From: Clostridiaceae bacterium | GTDB lineage: Bacteria > Bacillota > Clostridia > Saccharofermentanales > Fastidiosipilaceae | Length of the DNA stretch: 5,270 nt | Assembly: GCA_012800515.1 (NCBI GenBank) | Contig: JAAZJE010000136.1 | Coordinates: forward strand, 1 to 5,270 | Direction of reading: 5' to 3' | Shown: positions 1 through 5,270 of the stretch, piece after piece | Numbering within the stretch: position 1 is the first letter of the stretch | How the letters are laid out: each line of letters begins with the position of its first letter | Position numbers and translations under genes: made by a program | The notes under the pieces: model-generated | The model's input: only the letters and a program-made list of their open reading frames with translations | Databases searched by the model: none | What the model was told of the DNA's origin: nothing

Positions 1-182
1 AACTGATTTTCTGTTAGCTGTGATTTGATCCCAACCGGATTAGATGCTACCAGTTGTAATTTTGACCAAAAAACGACGATTTTAACGCTTTTATTGGCCG
101 AATTTTTGGTTTTTACGAAAACTCAAGATAACTAGCCCTATTTTCGGCAATTTTTGCAATTAATTTTCTATAAATACTCATT

Positions 183-198
183 TAGTTAAATAGTTAAA
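183..198 (+). repeat. Tandem 8-base repeat (TAGTTAAA)x2
   Basis: Two perfect adjacent copies of TAGTTAAA are followed by a further A run. They end 29 bases before the TATAAT box, so they would lie at about -57 to -42 from the transcription start. This is where an A/T-rich UP element or an activator site would sit. Functional assignment is inference. Confidence 0.4.
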
Positions 199-206
199 AA
201 AACAAC

Positions 207-222
207 ACAGTTCTTTGACTGT
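207..222 (+). promoter_or_regulatory. Short dyad ACAGT-N6-ACTGT over the -35 region
   Basis: A 5-base perfect inverted repeat with a 6-base spacer lies directly upstream of the TATAAT box and covers the place where a -35 hexamer should be. It could be an operator. Five-base arms are short and may be chance. Confidence 0.25.
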
Positions 223-227
223 TTCTG

Positions 228-233
228 TATAAT
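228..233 (+). promoter_or_regulatory. Probable -10 box of the rqcH promoter (TATAAT)
   Basis: This is a perfect sigma-A type -10 hexamer. The best -35-like hexamer, TTGACT at 215-220, is only 7 bases away, which is too close to work with it. The hexamer at the normal 17-base spacing (205-210) does not match TTGACA. Transcription would start near position 240 and give a leader of about 32 bases before the ATG at 272. Another -10-like sequence, TATAAA at 169-174, also lacks a good -35. Confidence 0.55.
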
Positions 234-260
234 TATGAGGCTGAACGAATATTTATGAAT

Positions 261-264
261 GGAG
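261..264 (+). promoter_or_regulatory. Ribosome binding site that fixes the rqcH start
   Basis: GGAG lies 7 bases before the ATG at 272, which is normal spacing. The in-frame TTG at 266 would leave a spacing of only one base. The ATG is therefore preferred even though the longest open frame begins at the TTG. Confidence 0.75.
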
Positions 265-271
265 ATTGTCA

Positions 272-2233
272 ATGCCGCTTGACGGATTAACCGCTCACTT
301 CCTGGCCGAGGAGCTGAATCGGCGCTTGAAGGACAGTCGGATCTTTCGCATCGACCAGATTGATCGACAGGAGATTGTGCTTTCACTCAATCCGCTCCGT
401 GGAGCAACTACGGAGTTGCGTATCGGCAGTTCGGGTGATCAACCCGAACTCAGCCTCTTGAGTGAACGACAGTCGGGCGGCGGCAATTTACCGCGCTTCG
501 GCCAGTTGTTGCGCAAATACATGCCCGGCGGACGCCTCTATTCCATTCGGGCAGTGAACTTCGACCGGGTGATAAAAATAGACTTCCTGCCGGCCGACCC
601 TTGGGGATATCGTCCCATGACCCTCTATTTTGAGTTTATCGGGCGTTATATCAACTTAATCCTGGTAAATCCGGAAGGGCGGATCATTGATGCCTTAAAT
701 CATATTGACAACACACAGAGCCGTCTGCGCGAGGTTCTGCCGGCGCGTCCCTATCAATTTCCGCCCTCGACCGGGCAAATTATGCCGACCGAAGTTTCCC
801 TCCTATCTGAGGTACCGCTCAAATGGGCTGACCTGTTTGCAAAAACGGCTCCCCGCGCCCGCGAACTGGTTGCCGCTCGGATGAACGGCGAACCGACTCT
901 GTCCGAGATTGTTACGATCTGCCTTGCCGGCTGCTCACCCTTTGCCGCCCGCGGTCTTTGTCACAGAGCGGGGCTGAACGGTAGCGAGTTGTACAGTCGC
1001 CTGTCGCCGACGGCTCGCGAACGATTTCACGACTCCTGGCATCGCCTGATTTTTGCGGTGCAGAGCGGACAGACGGAGCCGACAATCTATCTTCAGTCCC
1101 GTCCCCCTACCGGTCAATATATTCCTGTTGATTTCCATGCCTTCAACTGGCCGCTACCGCAATATGAAACGCAGTCGGTCGCGGATTTGACTACGGCCGC
1201 CGCCGTGGCCTCAGAAGCACGGCGTTCACATAATATCTGGTCGGCGCGGCACCGCCGCTTAAAAAAAGAGGTTGACAGCCTGATTAAGCAGGTTGAGCGT
1301 CGCCTGAGCCGTTATGCCGCCGACCTGAGTGCGGCAGAGGATTTCGAGCAGGACAAGTGCTACGGAGACCTTATTTTGGCCAATCTGCATTCAATCGAGC
1401 CCGGACAAAACTCCGCTGTCGTCAAAGATTACTACCGAGATCCGCCGGTATCGACGGAAATTTCTCTCGCACCGGAGCTCTCGGTAACAGCCAATGCCCG
1501 ACGCTATTACCGCTCCTACACGCGCAAGAAAAATCGCCGTGAAATCCTGGTAGATTTCGTCAAGGCCGGGCAAGTTGAATTGGAATGGCTACAAAACATT
1601 AAAACCGCATTGGATAATAGTCGTAACCACGATGATCTCGCCGCGATCGAGGAAGATCTGCGTTACGCCGACCAAATCGCCTCCGAGCAGCGTCGGGTCG
1701 GACAAGACCGCGAACCGGATTCTCCGGCGCCGCGACAGTATCCAGGAATGGCCGGTCGGCGCAAAAAAAACAGCAACAAATATCGCCTTGCGGCCAAAAG
1801 CAAGAAAAATCGCCCGAATGCCGAACCGCAGTCACAACCTTTGGAATTCACTTCGAAAGATGGACTGACAATTTTAGTCGGTCGCAACAATCTTCAAAAT
1901 GAGCACCTGACTTTTCATATCGCCCATAAGGACGACATATGGTTACATATCAGTCGTCAGCCCGGATCACATGTCATCATCCGCTCCGCCGGTCAGCCGG
2001 TGCCGCAAAGTACCATCGTCGAGGCGGCACAGATCGCCGCCTGGTACAGTAGCGCCCGTACTGCGGCAACGACCGTCGGCGAGTACGGTGGTTCCGTATC
2101 CGTTGACTTCTGCCCGGTCAATCGGGTTAAAAAGCCGCGCGGAGCGCGGCCCGGAATGGTAAATTATTTTGACTATCAGACCATTGTCGTCAGGATGGAA
2201 GAGCCGGTCCTTCCGGAGGCGGAACCGTCCTGA
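272..2233 (+). CDS. rqcH: RqcH, NFACT-family ribosome quality-control protein
   Basis: In this family the protein binds 50S subunits carrying a stalled peptidyl-tRNA and recruits tRNA-Ala, adding a C-terminal alanine tail that marks the nascent chain for degradation. Older names are FbpA/YloA, fibronectin-binding protein. Seen here, in 653 residues: the N-terminal motif PLDGLTAHFLAEEL; NFACT-N with the NLPRFGQLLRKYMPGGR segment and D98-R99, matching the DR pair needed for Ala tailing in B. subtilis; E121 and R125 in EFIGR; a helix-hairpin-helix-like region near 205-235; coiled-coil segments near 320-355 and 430-475, flanking the YGDLILANL and NARRYY motifs; a basic, low-complexity linker (about 480-523); and NFACT-R (524-640) with DIWLHISRQPGSHVIIR and KKPRGARPG. 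Length is slightly above that of B. subtilis RqcH. A few extra residues (about 600-609) appear before the VDF strand of NFACT-R. The gene stands alone on the plus strand. Its last 44 bases overlap the convergent gene, and no intrinsic terminator is visible after it. Confidence 0.95.
   Translation: MPLDGLTAHFLAEELNRRLKDSRIFRIDQIDRQEIVLSLNPLRGATTELRIGSSGDQPELSLLSERQSGGGNLPRFGQLLRKYMPGGRLYSIRAVNFDRVIKIDFLPADPWGYRPMTLYFEFIGRYINLILVNPEGRIIDALNHIDNTQSRLREVLPARPYQFPPSTGQIMPTEVSLLSEVPLKWADLFAKTAPRARELVAARMNGEPTLSEIVTICLAGCSPFAARGLCHRAGLNGSELYSRLSPTARERFHDSWHRLIFAVQSGQTEPTIYLQSRPPTGQYIPVDFHAFNWPLPQYETQSVADLTTAAAVASEARRSHNIWSARHRRLKKEVDSLIKQVERRLSRYAADLSAAEDFEQDKCYGDLILANLHSIEPGQNSAVVKDYYRDPPVSTEISLAPELSVTANARRYYRSYTRKKNRREILVDFVKAGQVELEWLQNIKTALDNSRNHDDLAAIEEDLRYADQIASEQRRVGQDREPDSPAPRQYPGMAGRRKKNSNKYRLAAKSKKNRPNAEPQSQPLEFTSKDGLTILVGRNNLQNEHLTFHIAHKDDIWLHISRQPGSHVIIRSAGQPVPQSTIVEAAQIAAWYSSARTAATTVGEYGGSVSVDFCPVNRVKKPRGARPGMVNYFDYQTIVVRMEEPVLPEAEPS
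2129..2150 (-). terminator. Intrinsic terminator of the Spo0A-like gene, inside rqcH
   Basis: Read on the minus strand, this is GCCGCGC, loop TCC, GCGCGGC, then TTTTT: a perfect 7-bp all-GC stem with a triloop and an immediate T run. It begins 39 bases after the stop of the minus-strand Spo0A-like gene. It lies within the rqcH codons for residues 620-627 (KKPRGARP), part of the conserved NFACT-R motif. The T run is the complement of the two lysine codons AAA AAG. On the plus strand there is no T run after the hairpin, so it should act only on minus-strand transcripts. Confidence 0.75.
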
Positions 2234-2846
2234 ATGTGTCCTGTTCGCGCAGTTCGGCGCTAACGGTATAGTACATTTGCATGATGGTACGACCGTTGCT
2301 CTGCTTGAGTCCGGCTCGTTTGATCAAATAACGAATGGCGCGTTCGACATTATTACGCTCCATATTGAACTGCCGTCCGGTCAGCCTATAGATGAAGTCG
2401 AAAGTCTGAGCGCGCAGAGGCGGATTCTTTACCAATAAAAAAACGATATACCGCATGTAGTTATATCCGGCCAGATCCGGATTGAAGAGGTGCCGCAACA
2501 TGGCTCGGTCGATTCTTCGCAACAGATGCTCATCGACACCGCGGCTGCCGTGTCGGATCGTCTGAGCTTCAATAACTTCGGCAATCTGCTGGCCGGAACG
2601 ATGTACCTCCTGTCCGTCAAAGAGATAAGCCATCCGTCCGTCGTCTTCGCGCAGAAGCAAAAAGCCCTGCCGTTGCATCATGCTACGCACCTTGTTAAGC
2701 AGTTCACGCTCTCCGGTAACGATGTGGAAAGTCAGCGACGGTGCACTATTATATGACGGCATGTAGCTTGCTTCATCGATTGCGGGCAACATCTCTGCGC
2801 TTTTCGCTCCCTCATCAGGGGACGAACTGTCCGGATACTTTATCAT
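2190..2846 (-). CDS. Spo0A C-terminal-domain DNA-binding protein without a receiver
   Basis: This is a 218-aa putative transcription regulator, cytoplasmic, with no membrane segment. Residues about 107-205 resemble the Spo0A DNA-binding domain: LRHLFNPDLAGYNYMRYIVFLL parallels the Spo0A stretch before its HTH, NNVERAIRYLIKRA keeps the VERAIR core of the recognition helix, and MYYTVSAEL parallels the Spo0A YTVS segment. The N-terminus differs. After a polar, acidic stretch (1-37) there is a short alpha/beta-like segment (38-78, LTFHIVTGERE to YLFDG) that lacks the acidic pair and phospho-Asp of a receiver, so phosphorelay control in the usual way is unlikely. I do not recognise this N-terminal segment; it may be a sensor or dimerisation module. 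GGAGG (2854-2858) lies 7 bases before the ATG, which supports this start. The last 44 bases overlap the end of rqcH tail to tail. The terminator lies inside rqcH, and the upstream gap carries a probable promoter with an exact 0A box. The targets are unknown and a role in sporulation is not shown. Confidence 0.85.
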   Translation of the reverse strand: MIKYPDSSSPDEGAKSAEMLPAIDEASYMPSYNSAPSLTFHIVTGERELLNKVRSMMQRQGFLLLREDDGRMAYLFDGQEVHRSGQQIAEVIEAQTIRHGSRGVDEHLLRRIDRAMLRHLFNPDLAGYNYMRYIVFLLVKNPPLRAQTFDFIYRLTGRQFNMERNNVERAIRYLIKRAGLKQSNGRTIMQMYYTVSAELREQDTFRTVPPPEGPALPS

Positions 2847-2879
2847 CTAAGGTCCTCCATAATAACTGTTCGGATAGGC

Positions 2880-2888
2880 AGTATCACA
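2880..2888 (-). promoter_or_regulatory. Candidate extended -10 of the Spo0A-like gene
   Basis: The minus strand reads TGTGATACT here: a TGn extension followed by GATACT, which matches TATAAT at 4 of 6 positions including the key A2 and T6. Transcription would start near 2873, leaving about 27 bases before the ATG, with the GGAGG site inside that leader. No -35 hexamer is present at 16-18 bases spacing. This would suit a promoter helped by an activator. Confidence 0.35.
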
Positions 2889-2895
2889 CAAAAAA

Positions 2896-2970
2896 GTACG
2901 CATGTGTTCGACAGAAAATGAGCCGACGCAATATCGAGCGTCTCCGTACGCAAAAAAATCATATTGAGCG
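2896..2970. repeat. Paired short direct repeats in the intergenic gap
   Basis: Two direct repeat pairs interleave here. GTACGCA occurs at 2896-2902 and 2946-2952, exactly 50 bases apart. ATATCGAGCG (2931-2940) and ATATTGAGCG (2961-2970) differ at one base and are exactly 30 bases apart. A GACGC/GCGTC inverted pair (2925-2929 and 2938-2942) overlaps them. The 30-base phase equals about three helical turns, so protein binding sites are possible, but no regulator can be named. Confidence 0.3.
2907..2913 (-). promoter_or_regulatory. Spo0A-type box (TGTCGAA)
   Basis: This is an exact match to the Spo0A recognition heptamer (consensus TGNCGAA), in the gap upstream of the gene with a Spo0A-type DNA-binding domain. 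If transcription starts near 2873 the box covers about -40 to -34, the place where activating 0A boxes lie at several B. subtilis promoters. One other exact copy exists in the window (2343-2349), inside the coding sequence, so a chance match is possible. Confidence 0.45.
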
Positions 2971-2992
2971 GACACAAGTTTCGCGCCCCGCT
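2952..2992 (-). terminator. Weak terminator candidate after the TPR/propeller gene
   Basis: On the minus strand AGCGGG and TCCGCT can pair (five Watson-Crick pairs and one G-U) around a 14-base loop, starting 36 bases after the stop codon. A run of seven T follows, but only 8 bases beyond the stem, so the structure is imperfect. A second small perfect dyad, TGACAT-N4-ATGTCA at 2992-3007, lies just upstream and has no T run. Read-through into the Spo0A-like gene is possible. Confidence 0.3.
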
Positions 2993-3028
2993 GACATCAT
3001 AATGTCATAAAATTAGAGTACGACTGCC

Positions 3029-4903
3029 TTATCTCTCCCAAGGTCTATCATCGGGAGACAAAACGTTATCGATAAGAATCTCATTGCTGCCGTCCGAGCG
3101 CAAACCGTAGAGGAACCAGCCGCCGCCTATATCTTCGTTCCGGTAAAAAATCCAATCGCGAATCAAAAGCGGCGTGGAAACCGGCTCGCGATTATTGGCC
3201 CGGATCTCCGGCTCGGCATTCCCGGGGTGCTCCCGATCCAGAACCGGATAGTAATGGATATACGTTGCGGCAGGAACGAAATAAAGCCGACCGTAGTAAT
3301 AATTGATCTGCGCGCAATTAGATATATTGCCAAGACGAGCGGCATTTACCGGTCCCTCTCCATCCAGATAACCGGACAAATACCAAATCCGTGCCTCGTC
3401 GGCGAGATTGATAAAATAAATGCCGTTCTCACCGGGCTCCCCGGGCACTATCGCATCGACCCGATCGTCAAAGATTTTTCGCGGTTGTACCCCGGATAGT
3501 TCGGCAACATATAGGCAGCGATCCTCCTCGATCGAGGTATAAAACACATGCGATCCGTCCGTTGTATAGCTGCCGATCGCCGTAGCGGTCACTTCTATCC
3601 CCGGACGTTGACTGTCCTGCGGTACGATAATCTCCGGCGCAATCCCGGAATAACTAACTTCCGGCAGTGGGATTTCCTCGCCCAACGGCGACAGCCGATG
3701 CCGCAGTGCGGAACGCAAGCGCAGATCACGAATCGGCGCGCTCTTCAACTTTCCGCCGTCTTCCGGCGCGCGATAGTAGAGAGAACTGCCGCAGACCAAA
3801 AGACGCTCGGCGGCTTCGTCAACCAGGACTTGCGGGTCGCAATCGCCGTCTAGATCAGCCATATATATCCGCTCTCCCTGACGCTCGGCGATAAAGATCA
3901 GATTATCTCCGATCAGGTTCAGACAAACCGCATTGATACGATGAATGCGCTCGGAAGGCGGTTTGCCCGGCGTCGGCGGGTTGTCGGGGCTGAAAAAATC
4001 CACCGACAGGCGCATGATGTCGTGGGCTGCAAATTTTTGATAGTAGATCAGGTCGTTCTGTTCGACGAAGAGACCGTCATTATTGATATTCCCGGGCGTA
4101 TTGCCGAAATAATTAGGATAATCGCTACGATACTCTCCGTTCGTCCGCAAAGTTTGGACAAAGTCGGCATAGCCGACGACGTCGTCAGCGCAAATATAGT
4201 GATAAATCAGACAGAGATTGGCCGAGCGTCGCAACTCGACGGCACGTTCAACAGAGAGATCCGGATCACGGGAAATCCTTTCCGGCAAATCCTTCCATCT
4301 GGTAATCGGATCGGACTCCACGGCGTCGATCAAATCCTGCCAGGCCGCTACCAACTCCTTATAAGGATCAAAAATATCGACTGGCTGTATGGGGTTCCCG
4401 GACGCATCCTTAAGCTGCAGATAAACTCCGGCGGCTACATCCTTGAGCACGGCATCCTCGGGATATAACTCCAGCCCCGCATTCAGCCATTTCTCGCCCG
4501 TATCCTTTTGACCGCACAAATAATAATAACTGGACAATGTGGCATAGATGTCAGCCGTCTGTTGCGCGCGAAAATCCGCGGCGGTTGCCGACAAATAATT
4601 CGCCATCTTTTCATAAAGGCGCAGATTCGTGGCGGCCAGGTAGGCTCCTCGGTTAGCATCCTCGTCCCCGGCATCACGTGTCAGCAATTCTTCGAAAATC
4701 GACAACGCCTCCGCATACTTTTCGCCGCGTAATTCAAGCAGCGCCGCTTCCAATTTCTGCTCACGCTCCGGCAGTGTCGGCTCCGGCGGCGGTTGATTGC
4801 GCCGGGCAAGCAGAAATCCTACCAACACCAAAAGCAGAATCGCAATACCGATCAAAACCAGGCGGACGGTTATTTGGTTATTGTTAACTTTGCTTTCCGA
4901 CAT
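3029..4903 (-). CDS. Membrane-anchored TPR protein with DUF5050-like propeller repeats
   Basis: This 624-aa protein of unknown function has three visible parts. Residues 15-33 form one hydrophobic segment without a signal-peptidase or lipobox site, followed by a Pro-rich stalk (QPPPEPTLPE). Residues about 46-165 hold TPR-like helical hairpins, most clearly KYAEALSIFEELL and the repeat ending in LNAGLELYPED. From about 275 to the end there are recurring strands of the form D-LIYYQK, D-LIFIAE, SSLYYRA, SHVFYTS, NGIYFIN, GRLYFVP and DWIFYRN, spaced irregularly at roughly 35-85 residues. This pattern resembles the DUF5050/LRP1-like beta-propeller. Such proteins are usually placed outside the membrane, and the stalk supports that, although the flanking charges (K5 and R14 against R34 and R35) do not decide the topology. 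GGAGAG (4907-4912) lies just before the ATG. The gene starts 13 bases after the upstream membrane protein gene ends, so the two are probably one operon. It may be a scaffold or binding protein; no catalytic motif is seen. Confidence 0.8.
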   Translation of the reverse strand: MSESKVNNNQITVRLVLIGIAILLLVLVGFLLARRNQPPPEPTLPEREQKLEAALLELRGEKYAEALSIFEELLTRDAGDEDANRGAYLAATNLRLYEKMANYLSATAADFRAQQTADIYATLSSYYYLCGQKDTGEKWLNAGLELYPEDAVLKDVAAGVYLQLKDASGNPIQPVDIFDPYKELVAAWQDLIDAVESDPITRWKDLPERISRDPDLSVERAVELRRSANLCLIYHYICADDVVGYADFVQTLRTNGEYRSDYPNYFGNTPGNINNDGLFVEQNDLIYYQKFAAHDIMRLSVDFFSPDNPPTPGKPPSERIHRINAVCLNLIGDNLIFIAERQGERIYMADLDGDCDPQVLVDEAAERLLVCGSSLYYRAPEDGGKLKSAPIRDLRLRSALRHRLSPLGEEIPLPEVSYSGIAPEIIVPQDSQRPGIEVTATAIGSYTTDGSHVFYTSIEEDRCLYVAELSGVQPRKIFDDRVDAIVPGEPGENGIYFINLADEARIWYLSGYLDGEGPVNAARLGNISNCAQINYYYGRLYFVPAATYIHYYPVLDREHPGNAEPEIRANNREPVSTPLLIRDWIFYRNEDIGGGWFLYGLRSDGSNEILIDNVLSPDDRPWER

Positions 4904-4916
4904 AAACTCTCCGAAA

Positions 4917-5270
4917 CTACGGCAGATAATCCACCGGCATAGCGCTTTTGACGAAGTGACTCCAGCGCAAATAGTTTATGTCGTAAGTTCGTCCCGGCTC
5001 CACTGCCACCCCGATCTCCAGATAGTATGTCTCTCCGGCCATATCGACAAATATATTCGGCGGGAAGGTTCGACTGACCTCGACCCTTATCGTGAGATAA
5101 TCGGCCCGCAGCATGCCCGGAAGATCCAACAGCAACGGAGCAAGGATCAGCCCGACACAAACAATAATCAGAAGCGAGTATAGTAGCGGCAACAACCACT
5201 GGAAAGCATAGCGCAGACGACCGCTGCGATTACGTTTGAGGGCGCGAATCAGAAGGATAACCAGTAGCAG
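4917..5270 (-). CDS. Membrane protein of unknown function, 5' end outside window
   Basis: The frame is open without a stop to the window edge, so these 117 residues are the C-terminal part. The TTG that could open a shorter version (5195) lies in the middle of a hydrophobic segment and is not a credible start. Visible are the end of one hydrophobic segment (1-8), a strongly basic loop (R9, K12, R13, R15, R18, R20), a long hydrophobic segment (about 24-50) and a soluble tail of about 65 residues that looks beta-rich (YLTIRVEVSRTFPPNIFVDM, then YYLEIGVAVEPGRTYDI). By the positive-inside rule the basic loop is cytoplasmic, which puts the tail outside the membrane, the likely side of the downstream TPR/propeller protein. 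I do not recognise the family. The 13-base gap to the next gene indicates co-transcription. Confidence 0.75.
   Translation of the reverse strand: MLLVILLIRALKRNRSGRLRYAFQWLLPLLYSLLIIVCVGLILAPLLLDLPGMLRADYLTIRVEVSRTFPPNIFVDMAGETYYLEIGVAVEPGRTYDINYLRWSHFVKSAMPVDYLP

Larger units (their letters stand above)
1..265. other. AT-rich non-coding leader region upstream of rqcH
   Basis: This stretch is clearly richer in A and T than the rest of the window and contains no convincing gene on either strand. The one small minus-strand reading frame crossing its right end (186-386) lies mostly opposite the start of rqcH and is rejected. It holds several A and T runs, a CCAAAAA (66-72) / TTTTTGG (103-109) inverted pair with a long loop, and the rqcH promoter at its right end. 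A degenerate Spo0A-box match (TTCGGCA, 143-149) is also present, but matches to this 6-base-fixed motif are expected by chance about once per 2 kb. Any upstream gene must end before the window starts. Confidence 0.6.

Noticed and set aside
66..109. CCAAAAA/TTTTTGG inverted pair as a terminator of an upstream gene
   Set aside because: The arms are mostly A/T with a 30-base loop, so the hairpin would be weak, and no upstream gene end can be seen.
266..271. TTG at 266 as the rqcH start
   Set aside because: It would sit one base after the GGAG site, while the ATG at 272 has normal spacing and gives the family-typical N-terminus MPLDGL.
255..290. Upstream mini-frame of 11 codons (ATG at 255) overlapping the rqcH start
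   Set aside because: It has no ribosome binding site at useful distance and the peptide shows nothing leader-like.
2343..2349. Second exact TTCGACA (0A box) match
   Set aside because: It lies deep inside the Spo0A-like coding sequence, away from any promoter, and is best explained by chance.
2861..2868. TATTAT on the minus strand as a -10 box for the Spo0A-like gene
   Set aside because: It lies directly next to the GGAGG site, so transcription would start within or after the ribosome binding site.
3941..4468. Plus-strand open frame of 175 codons opposite the TPR/propeller gene
   Set aside because: It is fully antisense to a gene with a clear domain pattern and good ribosome binding site, has no recognisable motif, and such mirror frames are common in GC-balanced coding DNA.
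4870..5199. Second minus-strand frame of 109 codons overlapping the partial membrane protein
   Set aside because: It overlaps almost wholly with the frame that has coherent membrane segments, reads into the next gene's start, and has an implausible composition.

Overview
The window looks like chromosomal DNA from a low-to-mid GC, Spo0A-bearing Firmicutes (Clostridia-type) anaerobe. The evidence is a bacterial NFACT/RqcH ribosome quality-control protein, a DNA-binding domain of the Spo0A C-terminal family, and strong GGAG-type ribosome binding sites. The species cannot be named from the sequence. There is no tRNA, rRNA, CRISPR array or insertion sequence, and no clear sign of transfer.

Layout: positions 1-265 are AT-rich non-coding DNA ending in a promoter with a perfect TATAAT. 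Positions 272-2233 (+) encode RqcH (653 aa), with its tRNA-binding and ribosome-binding motifs intact. Converging on it, and overlapping its last 44 bases, is a minus-strand gene (2190-2846, 218 aa). This gene carries a Spo0A-type DNA-binding domain but lacks a recognisable phospho-receiver. Its likely terminator is a perfect GC hairpin plus T5 (2129-2150) that lies inside the rqcH codons of a conserved motif. The 182-base gap at 2847-3028 holds a probable promoter for this gene, including an exact Spo0A box (TGTCGAA, minus strand), several short repeats and a weak terminator for the gene before it. Positions 3029-4903 (-) encode a 624-aa membrane-anchored protein with TPR repeats and a C-terminal half resembling DUF5050-type propeller repeats. 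Positions 4917-5270 (-) are the 3' end of a membrane protein gene that runs off the window. It is separated from the TPR/propeller gene by 13 bases and very probably co-transcribed with it.

How they may work together: rqcH is an independent housekeeping unit that shares only its 3' end with the regulator. The two large minus-strand products are predicted to expose their soluble parts outside the membrane, so they may act together at the cell surface; their role is unknown. The Spo0A-like protein may control its own promoter, and could also act on its neighbours. That is inference from the 0A-type box.
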